From: Cordia subcordata
Lineage: Eukaryota > Streptophyta > Magnoliopsida > Boraginales > Cordiaceae
Reading direction: 5' to 3'
Assembly: GCA_028554755.1 (NCBI GenBank)
Contig: JAPTOF010000006.1
Coordinates: 7,124,501 to 7,188,500 of the forward strand
DNA length: 64,000 nt
The position numbers and the translations under genes were made by a program. Below are positions 48,483 through 64,000 of the stretch, one piece after another (position 1 is the stretch's first letter; each line of letters begins with the position of its first letter). The notes under the pieces were generated by a model. That model was not told the DNA's origin. It did no database searches and saw nothing but the letters and a program-made list of their open reading frames with translations.

Positions 48483-49190
48483 CTGAATAGAGTAACATGT
48501 TATTCAAATTAAGAATATTACACTATTGAAATAACATCGTAGCAAATAGGCATCAATTCAAATTAAGAATATTACACCATTAGTAACTTCTTCTTCTTTT
48601 GTTACATCATATTTTCTTCTTATTCCTTTCCTTTTAGCTGTTTCTTCTTCTTTAACTCATGAATTTTTTTAAATTCTTCTTCTTCTTCTTTAAGTTTTTT
48701 TTTTCCCATTAACTCCTAGGTCCACATTACTTAATATTAAACTATTGAAAGAGCTCTAAGGCATGGCAAGCTTAAATTTCTAGGCAAAAAAAAAAAAAAG
48801 GGAAAAACAAATGGTCCTTTTGTAGGACTTGGTGCATATTTTACTACTAAAAAGTAGAAACAGTTTTGGATCCTTTCACTTCTTTTTCTTTCCTTTGCAT
48901 GAAGTTTTAGCTATGGACAAGATTCAAATAATGGTTCAATATACTTCAAAAATCTAGACTATAAAATTATAAGTAACAGTTATGTACTTGGATTTTGTAT
49001 CTTAGGTCCTAATATGACAAGAAAGGTTGGTATGCATAACAAATTAAATGAAATCTAAAGTCTGCTAGCACATATCATAAATTCAATTTGGCCACTTGGA
49101 TTCCACTGTGGTGATAGAAGAAGAAAAACAAAAAAGAAAAGAAACAAAGAAAAAAGAAAAAGGAACGGTGATGGCATGCTTTTGACTAGA

Positions 49191-49616
49191 AGCCCTGTTT
49201 GGTTTTGGTGGGTACCAACTCAAAAAAGTATGGCTTGAAATCTCTCACACATGTATAAAATACTTTATTCCATGGTCCCCCGCTTGCTGAACATTAGAAT
49301 TTTTTTCCCCAAAAGTGAAAGGACGACATTCAATAATTTACTAAAATCCAGACATCATCAGCAATATATATATATAGCTATTTGCATAACAGACAGACAC
49401 AAAACTTCATGAAAAAAAAAAAAAACTATCAACTAAATTAAGCCTCATGTTGAAGCATAAAACCCATCAATTAAAAGCCCTGTTTGGTTTTGGTGGGTAC
49501 CAAGTCAAAAAAGTATGGCTTGAAACCTCTCACACGTGTATAAAATACTTTATTACATAGTCCCCCACTTGCTGAACATCAGAAATTTTTTTACTAAAAT
49601 CCAGACATCATCAGCA

Positions 49617-49654
<38 letters not shown>

Positions 49655-49759
49655 GTAAGCTAGCTATTTGCATAACAGACACACACAAAACTTCACAAAA
49701 AAAAAACACTATCAACTAAATTATGCCTCATGTTGAAGCATAAAACCCATCAATTAAAA
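49191..49759 (+). repeat. Direct tandem duplication, about 285 bp unit
   Basis: Copy 1 (49191-49475) and copy 2 (49476-49759) both begin AGCCCTGTTTGGTTTTGGTG and end with AACCCATCAATTAAA. Copy 2 lacks about 30 bases around the AGTGAAAGGACGACATTC segment and has an expanded AT/GTAT run. The start AGCCCTGTTTGG resembles a Tourist-type end, but inverted partners were not found. Confidence 0.85.
49616..49657. repeat. (AT)n(GTAT)n microsatellite
   Basis: AT dinucleotide run passing into GTAT units within the second copy of the tandem duplication. Confidence 0.88.
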
Positions 49760-50334
49760 ACAAAATCCATCAGCTAAAACAACACAAAAATCTTAAAACC
49801 AAGCCTCACACCATCACAAACAACAGAAGAATTCTCAATAAAGATAATTAATTTTTTTAATTTTATAGTAATAATATGTATAAGGCAGTAAAAAAAAGTT
49901 TGAAAAAAATGAGATGGTGAGGATAAATACCGTTTCTTGCCAGAGCTGTTGATCTTCTCCTTGCATTGAAACAGCATGCACCTTTTTTCTTTTTTACAGC
50001 GTTGCGATAAAGAGGGACGAAGGTGAGTGATTTTTTTAGACAAAGGTGAGGGCTTTTTTTTTTTTTTTTCCCCGCAGAGAGGCCCGTTGTTTGACTTGCT
50101 GTTGTTTTGCTAAGTATTAGAGTCATTTGTTGTAAATATCGGGTCAATGAAGATCAAGTTCAAAAGCGTGGGTTGAACCCACGAAATTCATATTCATCCC
50201 AGTCACGAAATCAAACTCATGGCTTCAGCTCACGCTTTCAAAAGCGTGTTGTTGAGTCACGATTTCGAAGTGGCTTGATTTGCGGGTATTTTGCCAGGAC
50301 AACGTGGCATTTGGCAATCATGTCTTCAAGATAA

Positions 50335-50553
50335 GATTTCGTAACATGACTATTTTCCTCGTTCATTTTCTAAACTGTCTAATTTTGTATATAGTTTAAA
50401 AAAGGAGCCCATTTAACTCGTTAACTCATTTTTATCGATGTGATAGAATAGATACGATTTCGTAACATGACTATTTTCCTCATTTATTTTTGTACATAAT
50501 TTAAAAAAGGAACCCATTTAATTCATTAATTCCTTTTCATCGATGTGATAGAA
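50335..50553 (+). repeat. Tandem duplication, about 120 bp unit, upstream of CRK-E
   Basis: Copy 1 (50335-50455) and copy 2 (50456-50553) share GATTTCGTAACATGACTATT and ATCGATGTGATAGAAT. Copy 2 has an internal deletion of about 20 bases. Confidence 0.82.
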
Positions 50554-50599
50554 TTCTCCTTACTTGGAATATTAGCCCCACAATACTGGCTGGTGAGGA

Positions 50600-51030
50600 A
50601 ACACCCCATTGGCTCTTGAAAGCGTTTGGTCTATGTTACGTTACTCGTTTTGCGTACGTAAGGGAGGTATTAAAATTAATTTCCGATCATGGAAAAGTCA
50701 GTCGCCGTAATTATATGCTGAACTTGTAGGGTGTTTCACCTGGCCCCACCTTCCCCCTTCTCCCCTAACCAATACTGCCAAATTTCAAGTAACGAATGCA
50801 TTGTCTCACGACCCAAAAAAAAAAAAGAAGAAAAAAAGAAAAAGAAAAAGAAGAATGCATAGTTTCCTGTGTTCTTCATCAATGGCTAGTGAGAAAATTC
50901 TTCATTGACTTTTAAAAGTGTTTGGTCTGTGTTTACGCTACTCGTTTTGCATGAGGGAGGTGTTAAAATTAATTTCCATTCTTAGAAAAGTTACGTTTAT
51001 TATATGCTGAATTTGTATGGTGTTTTAGAT
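50600..51030 (+). repeat. Duplicated promoter-proximal block of CRK-E, also present before CRK-F
   Basis: Two copies (about 50606-50740 and 50906-51030) and a third at about 59345-59450 upstream of CRK-F share TACTCGTTTTGC, GGGAGGT and AAAATTAATTTCC. The latter two include TTGACT W-box cores at 50905-50910 and 59427-59432. This is a candidate conserved promoter module of the E/F-type genes. Confidence 0.6.
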
Positions 51031-51469
51031 CATCGCCAAAATAGCCGTGGTAGTGGGATTAACCGATCGATCAATTTTGATGTATTATTCATATTATGAG
51101 GTTAACTAATAAAATTATCAGCAAATTTTATGGTTTGATTTGGTCTAGTGTAGTACTAGTTTTGTCTTATTTTAAACTAAACTAAATCAATCAATTTTCA
51201 GTCAAAATTAATCAATTGATTTTTAACAATATAAAATAACTAAATCAACTAAAATTTTGGATTTTTGGATTGTTATAGTCGCATAAAATAATTGACGACT
51301 CGTCGCCATCAGTCTGGTTATCATTTTCCACAAGCTATGCCGGAACGAAGGGATATATCTCAAACTCTTCCATGAAATTTTAAGTGAAGAAACTTCCAAA
51401 AAAAGGAGGAAAGGGGAAAAAAAAGAAAAGGAAAGAAAAGAAAAGAAAAGAAAATTGCATCCTCCTACC

Positions 51470-54400
51470 ATGGTGATCTCTTGCTCTTTCAGATGCAATA
51501 TCTTGAAAGTCTTGGTTGCACTTTATATGCTTTTGTTTCTTATTTTTACTTCTGAAGCTGCGCCACTGTCTTACTTTTGTCCAAATACAACTACTTACAA
51601 TGCGAACAGCACCTATCAACTTAATCTCAATAGCCTTCTCTCCACCCTTTCTTCTAACAATACGCGCAACATCATGTTCTACAACGCGACGGTAGGTAGC
51701 GGTACCTCTGACCGGGCTTACGGCTTATTCATGTGCCGAGGGGATGTGACAAATAACATTTGTCATGATTGTGTTGTAACGGCCACGAGAGAAGCAGTCT
51801 ATCTGTGTCCAGAGGAGAAGAGCGTGCTCATGTGGTACGACGCGTGTATGTTACGCTATGACAATACATCATTTTTCTCTAGAATGGACGCAGCACCTAC
51901 AGTGTTCATGTGGAATACGGAAAACAGGACTGGTGAGACAGACCCTGATTTTGAAGTGGAACTGGTGCGGAATGCTATGGAAACCGTAGCTGAAAAGGCT
52001 TCCAGAGACAAAGGTTTCGCAACAGGGGAGATTACGATTTCGGGTTCCAATACTGTCTACAACCTAGGTCAGTGCACTCCTGATCTATCCGTGGCTGATT
52101 GTAAACAGTGCTTTCGTGTGGCCATTGCCGTATTGCCAGCCCTCAATGGCATGACTGGTGGAAGAGTTCTGCTCCCGACTTGCAATATTCGATATGAGAG
52201 GTATCAATTTTTCCGACCCACAGCACCTCCATCACTGTCATCGCCTCCACCCACAATTCCTCCTCCTCCTCCAGCTCCAAGGTCCTCTAGAGGTAAAATT
52301 TTTTAAGCTCTGAACTCACTGTACACCCCCAAACTCTATGGACTGCACAATCCAAATTATTCGCTTCTTCGAGTCATCAAATATATCGCATCGGAAGAAA
52401 TATGCGCCAATACATATCACTGCCTTATAGTTCTTTTTTTTTTTTTAATATATAACTCCTAAACTTTACTTGCTTAATATAAGGGTGCAAAAAATTGACA
52501 CGATTTTCAGTGGAGGAAAATTTCCTTCCAATTCTTTATATAAGATACTAGCGACTTTTGAAACTATATGAGATTTTATGCAATTTCTGTAAAAATAGGG
52601 TAAAATAAATTTGACTCTAAAGACATAGATTTGATTTCTTGAAGCACCAGTAAGTTACAATTGATTAATCGGTTAATCAGGATCATAGTATGAGGATTCA
52701 GGCTATAATATCTATTCCCTTAGCTTGATGGCCAAGTCAAGCTTTGGCCGAAGTCAAATTTATGTTCTTGTCTTAATGGTGAAAAATTTATATGCCCATC
52801 TAAATTAGTTTAGCTTTGTTACAATACATGGAAGTCCCACATAAAAAATTGTCAAGGATCACGTACACCGTATAAAGTCCCGAGCCACTTTTTATATTAA
52901 CTAATTAAATTTTATGATGAAACTTCTATAATTCTTAACAAGCTTGCACTTACATGTACCATTCTGAACTGCTAGAGGCTCGGGCTCCACAGAATACGCA
53001 AAGGTCACAGTGTCAACCCAACCTGACACCGGACACCTACTGGACATGGCAAGAAAAGACACGATCCTCAGACATGCATGATTTTCTTTTTTTTTTTTCT
53101 TTTTTCTTTTTTTTGGAGGTTTTGGGGCGGGGGGTGGGGGGCGGGGGTTTTAAAAAGGAAGCGGTGAAAGGCCTTTTCCCTATTGATCAAAGCATACTTG
53201 TGATTGATGAGTTCCTGAAGGAAATTAAGAAACTATATAGTTTAGTTGCTGCAGAAAGTGTGGATAATCAAACTCAAAATCAGTATTCCTGGTGTGTTGG
53301 TTGTTGGTTGACTAGCAATGTCGTGTCCCCACATTCGAGTCTGAAGTCAAGATATTTGACTAAGTCTTGGATCCTAAATTTTGGTAATTTATCTGTCGCA
53401 AGGTAGGATGTGTATTTGTGTTCGAGATCCATGTTTGAGTCCAAGTAACATAGCTTAGCTCATTGATGTTGTTGGTGTTAACACCAGTCTTGCAATCTGA
53501 GTGATTGCTGACACAAATCTTGCACTCGGAGTCATTGATATTCTAGGCTAATTATAGAAAATCACTAAATGGCCAAATTATCTTTATTCATGCAAGCTCA
53601 AGGGTAATTACATAAATCTTCTTCGCTTGATTCAGGAAATGGGGGAATGTCAGCACAAGCAATTACCGGAATTGTTGTCGGGGTGGTTGTCTCTACTTTG
53701 CTGTTTATCCTGGTCTTCTGTTCCCTACGAAGAAGACGAGCAAAGAAGTATGACCCCACACAGGAGGCAACAGGTAAAATTTAAGAACCCAAAAGGTTTT
53801 CATTCTAATTAAATTTCTATGAACTTTTGGCATTTAACCATATTGATTTCAATAATTGATATTTAATGTAGAAGGAAATGAAATATTAATACCCGAATCT
53901 TTACAATATGACTTGAGTACAATTGGGGCTGCTACAAACAATTTTTCAGCTGAAAATAAAGTTGGTGAGGGTGGATTTGGCAACGTATTTAAGGTAAAGT
54001 CAGTTTAATTTTATTATTACCATATAAGAAGAGTATGCTTGCCCATTTTAACCTTTTCTTAGTAGAATACTAATTTGAAATTAAATATATTCAGGGTATC
54101 CTTCTTAATGGACAAGAGATAGCTGTGAAAAGGCTATCCAAAAGATCAGGACAAGGTGCACAGGAATTTAAGAATGAAGTTGTCCTTGTTGCCAAGCTTC
54201 AACACAGAAATCTTGTGAGACTAGTGGGTTTTTGTTTGGAACAAGAAGAAAAGCTCCTAATCTATGAGTTTGTGCCGAACAAAAGTCTTGACTACTTTCT
54301 TTTCGGTTCGTATTTGGTTTGGAGTTAATGATGTTTTTAATTTAATGAGTATGATAACATGTATCTATGTATATTTTCGTTAGAAGATAAGTCATGCTAA

Positions 54401-55396
54401 AGCTAGAAAATTTGTGTTCATAATTATGCAGATCCAAAGAAACAAAAATTATTAGATTGGTCAACACGTTACAAGATTATTGGAGGAATAGCATTGGGGA
54501 TCCTTTATCTTCATGAACATTCTCGTCTTAAAATTATACATCGTGATCTCAAGGCTAGTAATGTCTTATTAGATGGAGATATGAACCCAAAAATATCAGA
54601 TTTTGGCATGGCAAGACTTGTCGGTATTGACCAATCTCAAGCAAACACGAATAGAATCGTTGGAACCTTGTAAGTTTGTTTTATTCCTTTGAGCATCACG
54701 TTTTTAAAACTATTATGATTCCAAAAACCAAGATTCTACTACCTATAGAATCTCAAATTCATGTTAGATACTTTTATTGACTCCTACATCATTATTTCTA
54801 CTTGTAGTGGCTATATGGCTCCAGAATATGCTATGCACGGTGAATTCTCTGTCAAGTCTGATGTTTTTAGTTTTGGTGTCCTATTATTAGAGATTATAAG
54901 TGGAAAAAAGAATAATAGTTTCTACCAATCAGGGGGCTCGGAAGACCTTCTCAGTTATGTGAGTAGATATGCCTTTATAAGTTGTCAAGCCATATGTTAT
55001 GAAAAATTTTCAAATAACACAATACAAATGAAAAACTACATATGGCTCAATCATTTGCATTTTGCTTGAATGTTGTAGACTTGGAAGCGTTGGAAGGATG
55101 GTACACCTCTGGACTTAGTGGATCCAACACTGCAAGATACTATTATCGGAAATGAAGTAATTCGATGTATACACATTGGTTTACTTTGTGTGCAAGAAGA
55201 TTTCAACCAAAGACCTTCCATGGCATCAGTGCTTCTAATGCTCAACAGTTATTCTTTTCCTCTGCCGTTACCTTATCAACCTGCATTCTTTGTTCGTAGA
55301 AGAGCAGAGGCTATGTTAACGCGGCTAGTTCCGGATAGTAGGGCAACACAATGGTCTGCAAATGAAGTATCACTTAGTGGATTATACCCCAGATAG
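51470..55396 (+). CDS. CRK-E: cysteine-rich receptor-like kinase lacking the second-domain Cys pair
   Basis: Exons: 51470-52292, 53636-53773, 53872-53993, 54095-54305, 54432-54669, 54808-54958, 55079-55396, giving 666 residues. [20 protein letters not shown] starts a signal peptide. DUF26-1 has [16 protein letters not shown]26-2 has [13 protein letters not shown]. In DUF26-2 the usual LPDCCNG is replaced by LPALNG (52133-52150): one codon is missing and both Cys are lost, so one disulphide cannot form. A Pro-rich linker ([14 protein letters not shown]) follows, then the span ([19 protein letters not shown]) and RRRRAKK. The kinase has [10 protein letters not shown], Lys373, HRD 468-470, DFG 488-490 and GYMAPEY and should be active. 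Exon 7 begins ACT-TGG where others have GC(T/C)-TGG. The longer frame starting at 51455 uses TTG, so the ATG at 51470 (as in CRK-F) is chosen. Confidence 0.92.
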
Positions 55397-56945
55397 CAAG
55401 AGAAGAATAATATTATATTATGTATGTGCATGAATATAATATCAATTACTATTCATGAATAAAAAATATCAGGTACTGTTTTTATTTTCTTGACTTCAAA
55501 TCAATTGCTGAATACATCTAGTTACATCAATTGATAGTAAATATGGTGCATATGATGTTCACTTCTACGTATATCTATAGAAGAATATAAAACATTATCA
55601 AATTCATGCTAGAGCATTGGGGAGATAGGTTGCATTAAAAATTGACAAAAATAACGAATTGGTTACTTTGAAAATGTTACTCTTGAATTATGAGGTAAGT
55701 TAGTAATTTCTTTTTCTAATTTACCATTTGTTAATAAAATTTAATTAATAAATATCATCAATAATTCCTTACAAATTTATCGAACAATTCTAAATAGACT
55801 CTGTCACTACAAGACAAATACAATGAGATTGACATTGAAAGACAAAAATAAAGCAAAATCCGTGCATCGTTCGGGCATAAGTTCACATAATATAATGTAT
55901 GCAGGTCGAAAAATGCATTCTCAACAGATTTCCACTGCAAATAGTTGATTTGAATAAATTAGCAAAACCATTGCATGAGGCTATTGATGATGCCGGTGTA
56001 ATGATCCGAAATTAAATTGATTGAGCCCCGTCCCCGCAAGCTTTATGGTGCTCCATCACAAAGAAAGTCATCTACATCAAGCATATGCAACTGCGAAGGG
56101 GCATCTTTGTAGAATAATCCTTTATGAGGTTATTTTTGGGATCAAAGTTTAAATATTAATTTGTACAGACTAGGTAGTTATGTATATATGTATAACTAGC
56201 ACTTTTGTCAGTGCTATGTACGGGTTTCAAATATTTTTAGTTATAGATTTCAAACTTTGTGATATTTCGTTCATAAATAATACTAGAAGGATCTTGATAA
56301 AATTATTTTGATAAACTAACAATAACAATATTTATCAACTAAAATTTATTAATAAATCATAAATGACAAAAAGATTACAACTTGCCCTTGAATTTGAAAA
56401 CTACATTTCCAAACTCACAATGCGTTTAGAATGATCTTATTTATAAAAAATATAGTTTGTTTTGAATTTTTTAAATGATGCATGATAAGATGTTTTAAAT
56501 CTTATAAGATTTTCCTCCATTTCAGTAGGATAAGCATCTTAAAATAAGATTATAACAAATAAATCTAATTTGACAATATCTCATACACTTTCAAGATTTA
56601 CTAACATGCATGTAAAAATAAATATTTTATTCTAAATGTTTCTTTTGACATGCCAGTAATGTATGTGTAACTCTTATATAGGTTTTTCCCACTATTTGTC
56701 TACTCTAATAGTCATACTTGTGAACGGTATCATATACATAGAACCACAGGCCCTTGAATCAAAGTTAGTAAGTAATATTTGATATTAATACTTTTGACTA
56801 TATATGTAGTCATATATGTTTATATACGATGAACCTATACTAAATCTTGTTCATGAGCTCATTGTATATAAAAGACAAATTAAATTTTCGACCTAACGTG
56901 GAATAACGTTGTTGGAAGGATCAATGATTGGAAACTTCCTCCTTT
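55397..56945. repeat. 3' flank of CRK-E, shared with CRK-C and CRK-F
   Basis: Collinear with 31967-34215 (minus its MITE) and 62977-64000. Around 56418-56560 it differs from both other copies, with a segment (ATGCGTTTAGAATGATCTTA ... TCTTAAAATAAGATTATAAC) replacing about 20 bases of the others, probably a small insertion. No gene. Confidence 0.75.
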
Positions 56946-59916
56946 TTTTCCTTACCACTCCTGTCCTATTCACCAAAACTTTTCCCTTTGAGAACTATGA
57001 ATGTTCTTATACGTGCAGCCAAACCTGTAGCACCCGAGATTAGTCTGCAAACCAAACCTAATTGTAAAATAGCTTGGAGGAAGATCCTCTTGTAACTTAC
57101 ATTTGGTTCTAACTTCTGAAGTTAAAATCTCAATCATTTATTTTATTTTTAGATTACAAATTTAATTATTCAATCAAAATATTTATATTTAGCCAAAAAT
57201 AATTTTCTCCCTCATGTTATCACTCTCCCTCTCCTGCCATATCACTTCTTTGCTGAGACGATATTTTCCCATTTCCCTAGTCTAATTCATTCTCTCCACA
57301 TCCTCTTCCTTAATCTCTCTTTTCAATCAATAGGATCATGTAGAAAGAATCAAAACTACAAATATAAAAAGACACATTTGATTTTGGTGAAACTTTTGAA
57401 TACCAAAAAGACACCCGTGGTTTAGACTTTTTGGGCTATGCAAAAAATTTCTATTGAGTGTGTACTCTTTTATATTTAGTGTAGTTTTCGTGAACATAGG
57501 CAGAAGGCCGAATCACATTTATTTGTGTGTGTCTTTTCTCGTTATTCGTGTTTTAATTCTACTATATGTGTATGTAACGCGTCCTAATTCCTTAACAGGT
57601 TCTAATATGTTTTTAATTATAAATTTTAAATTTAGGCTCTATTTGTTTAGTGAAAAATAACTTGTTTTGGAAAATATTTTTTATGAAAATTGTTTTCCTG
57701 GAAAATTTCTTCTCAAGAAAATATTTTTCATTGTTTAGTTGTCACTTTAAAAATTAATTAAAAAATATTTTTTAATGACACAACATAACACACTACACAC
57801 TTTACACACTATATATTTATATTTATAATTCATATATTTTTACTAAGTCATATTTATTTTTGTAATAACAAATATTTTATTTTAAATATTTTTAGCAAAT
57901 AACATTTTAAAATATTTGCTAATATTAATATAAATTTTAAAAATAAATTTTATCTTATATAAAATAAATTTTATATTATTTAAAAATTAAATTATTTAAT
58001 TGTATAATTACCATCTGTGCTACTAAACATGTCACACGGAATTAATATGTAATTACGCTATGATAACCGAACTCATTATGAGATTTAAATTATTGTATAA
58101 TTACGAGGCGGTAGAATTGCTACTTTTTAATAATCACGTTGTATTATTCAAATAGACCCTTAATATTTTAGTGAAATTCCTATTAGCTTGACTATGCGAA
58201 GACTTTTATTTTTTTGGATAATGCACGGCCGTGAGGGCCACTAAGAAATTTCAATTCCACAAGTGGGATAATTTAATTATTTCTTATTATGATTAAACTT
58301 TGAACGGAGGAGCAGGAATATGGACGCATATTTACCTTTTTCTTCATGGTTGTAGACCCCACGTATACAGTATGACGTCAACAAAAGGGTTGATTACACT
58401 AATAAATGATTGAGAGTGACAAAGACTATTAATATTTTTTTTATTATAAAATTTAAAATTATTAAGAGAATATAAACAGTAAAAAATTGTGTGTGAAATT
58501 TTTACTTATTACAAAAATTTATTATGAAATTTTTGACACCACAAAAAAATTATGCACTTATATACCAAAAGAAAATCTCGCACATTTTGCCTTTATTTTT
58601 TTAGGTCAATTCGTTTTACCGAGATCATTTTAGTCTAAAAGTAACTTCTGAAAGGGGTCAGCTTTGGGTGGCGCCGAATCAAAGGAAAAGACTGATAAAG
58701 ATTTGATCAACATGACCAAATGTTATATGCACATTTCTCAAAACACTTCCAGATCATTGACAAATTTCAAGTAATGAACGCATCGTACTCCTGTCCTCGT
58801 CAACGCCATAAAGTATCTCCTTGCTTCGAACTTGCCCTTCTTGGCGTTGCTACAAATTTCAAATTAAGCTAGTGTCAGTTGAGTTAACTGTGGCAAATTT
58901 TGACACTAATTTTTTTTTTTTTTGCTATGAATTTTGCTGTTCCGTGCCTAATTTTATGGTTGTATTTTGTCATATAGATTATCTTTGATAGAGTTGATCA
59001 AAAGAGTTGGTGTTGTACACAAATGAAATTTTTTTACGAGAAATACTAGTGTACTGTAAGTTTAACAGTCTGTTTAGAATGATTTTTCTTTTTTTAAGAA
59101 AAAAATATTTTTTTTAGAAAGTACATTATTGTTACGATAGGTGTTTGATTTGGCTTACACAAAAAAATAAAAACTCTAAAAAAAATTCAAATACAACTTT
59201 TTTTAAACGTCAAAATTTTTAATTTCTAAAAAACATATTTTCAAAAGTTATTAAAAAAATATTTTAAAAAAAAATTAATTTAAACGAACTCTAAATGCGA
59301 AAAATATACACAAATATGGTGATAAAATACTTGATTGTCTTTGAAGTCTTTGGTGTTTATTACGTTACTCGTTTTGCGCGAGGGAGGTGCTAAAATTAAT
59401 TTCCAATATTCACAAGTGTTAAAGTATTGACTTTTCAATCTTCGAAAAGTAATTTTTATCGTTAACTTTTGGTCTGTTTGGAGGCCTAGTTTAGGTCATC
59501 GCCATTGCCAGGTTGGTAATGGGATTGGCTATGGGTTCTTTATTTTGGTTTTGGGCGTTTGGGTCTTCCGACCAAGGAGAAAGGGCAAAAAGGAAAAAGA
59601 AAAGCCTTTGGCGAGAGTGACACGCGTCAATGTGTAATATGTCTTTTGTAAACAATTTACACCTGACTAGCAACAGTCGCTTAAACTATCTGGGTATCAT
59701 TTTCCACAACCTATTCCACAACCTATGCATGAGTGAAGGGGTACATCTCCCCGATGTAAATGGTTTCTCATTTCAATGAAGTATTTGATTTTCGAGCCAA
59801 AAAAAAAGAAAAAAGAAGAAGGGGTATATCTCAAAGTACTCTTTCATTAAATTTTAAGCGAAGAAACTTCCAAAGAGAAGGGGAAGGAAAAAAAAAAGAG
59901 CATCGTAACATGTACA
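56946..59916. other. Spacer between CRK-E and CRK-F
   Basis: Contains the dispersed duplicate of 25400-25780 at 57050-57410, a Tourist-like MITE (57635-58159), and the CRK-F upstream block (59330-59916), which shares CCACAA, GGGTATATCTCAAA and GAAGAAACTTCCAAA with the CRK-E promoter (51325-51400). No coding sequence is recognised. A poly-T run lies at 58911-58923. Confidence 0.5.
57635..58159. mobile_element. Tourist-like MITE, 525 bp
   Basis: Inverted ends GGCTCTATTTG (left) and CAAATAGACCC (right) are flanked by TTA (57632-57634 and 58160-58162). The interior is strongly AT-rich with TTTTAAAAATAA-type repeats. No coding capacity. No empty site was identified. Confidence 0.62.
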
Positions 59917-62976
<3,060 letters not shown>

Positions 62977-64000
62977 CAAGAGAAGATTAGTATTACGTAA
63001 ATGACTGAATGTAATATCAGATACTATTCATGGATAAAAAATTTCAGATATTATGTGTACTTTGTTGACTTCAATTCAATTGTCGAATACATTTAGTCAC
63101 ATGAATTGACAATAGATATTTTGTAGACGATGTTTACTTTTATGCGTATCAATAAAAGGATATGAAATATTGTCAAAATTCATGCTAGAGCACTGGGGAC
63201 GTATGTTATATTAAAAGTTGACAAAAATAATGAATTCGTTAATTTGAAAATGTTACTCTTCAATTATGCAGTAAGCCAGTAAATTCATTTATTATTTGTT
63301 AATAAAAAATTTCTGTTGATAAATATTGTCAATAATTCCTAACTGTTAGTTTATTGAACAATTTTATCAAATAAACTTTGTCACCAGAAGACAAGTATGA
63401 TGATTGAAATTAAAAGATAAAAATAAAGTGAAATCCGTGCATAGCTCGGGCGTAAGTTTACATAGTATAATATATGCGGGTCGAAAATGCATTGCCAACA
63501 GATTTTCACCCTTACTAGTTGATTTGATTAATTATCCTATCATTAGTTAAACCAGTGCATGACTTCATAGATGATGCTGGTCTTATGATCCGTAATTAAA
63601 TTGATTGAGTCCCGTCCCTGCGAGCTTTATGAACTGCGAAGAAGCATCTTTGTAGAATAATCCTTTATAAGGTAAATCTTGTGATCAAAGTTCAAATATC
63701 AATTTTTACAGACCAGGTAGTTATGTATATATATATGTATAACTAGCACTTTTGGTAGTGCTACACACGGATTTCAAATACTTTTAGTTGTAGATTTCAA
63801 ACCTTGTTATATTTCGTTCAAAAGAAATACTAGTTGGACCTTGATACGATTATTTTCATAAACTAATAATAACAATATTTATCAACTAAATTTTATCAAT
63901 AAATCATAAATGACAAAAAGATTACAACTTGCCCTCGAATTTGAAAACTACATTTTCAAACTCACAAGTTCTACTCAGAACCTCTAAGTCTAATTTGACA
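62977..64000. repeat. 3' flank of CRK-F up to the window edge
   Basis: Collinear with the flanks of CRK-C and CRK-E to the last base, including the empty site of the 32772-33322 MITE near 63658. No gene. The duplicated unit runs off the window. Confidence 0.8.

Noticed and set aside
52954..53406. 150-residue open frame in CRK-E intron 1
   Set aside because: It lies inside an intron supported by paralogue comparison, crosses poly-T and poly-G tracts, and has no recognisable domain.
59040..59300. A further MITE (GTCTGTTTAGAATG ... TTTAAACGAACTC)
   Set aside because: The ends are only weakly inverted, the interior is A/T runs, and no target duplication or empty site could be shown.

Overview
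This window is eukaryotic nuclear DNA from a flowering plant, most likely a eudicot. The evidence is genes with GT-AG introns, an AT-rich background, a plant-type mitochondrial LpxD homologue, a tandem array of cysteine-rich receptor-like kinases (CRKs), and plant transposons (Tourist-like, Mutator-like and hAT miniature elements, Helitron-like ends, copia-like LTR pieces). I cannot name the species.

Layout. (1) 826-5527, minus strand: a complete ten-exon LpxD-type acyltransferase gene. (2) 8656-17105, plus strand: CRK-A (intact) and CRK-B (heavily decayed pseudogene). (3) 18898-20255: a broken duplicate of the 5' part of the LpxD gene, carrying a SINE-like insertion; this shows that the LpxD-CRK border was itself duplicated. 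(4) 20255-29050: repeat-rich DNA with Helitron-like termini, microsatellites, a LINE fragment, and a duplicated LTR/primer-site unit. (5) 29052-31966: CRK-C, intact. (6) 37169-45129: CRK-D, intact coding exons but a 5.4 kb first intron holding a 3.2 kb hAT-type element whose core resembles organellar DNA. (7) 51470-55396: CRK-E, open reading frame intact. (8) 59917-62976: CRK-F, intact except for one nonsense codon in exon 1. The last kilobase is the 3' flank of CRK-F and matches the flanks of CRK-C and CRK-E, so the array may continue.

The CRKs share one architecture: exon 1 encodes signal peptide plus two DUF26 (Gnk2-type) domains; exon 2 the membrane span; exons 3-7 the Ser/Thr kinase. Internal exons 3-7 have the same lengths (122, 211, 238, 151, 318 nt) in every intact copy, which strongly supports the splice models. 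Products are expected at the plasma membrane as receptor kinases of the stress/defence type. The copies fall into different groups depending on which half is compared: ectodomains group A/B/E/F against C/D, whereas kinases group A/B against C/D/E/F. Intron 1 is the likely breakpoint. No novel multi-gene system is evident; the interest lies in the birth-and-death evolution, exon shuffling and transposon activity of this receptor cluster. All comparisons were made by eye, without database searches or expression data.
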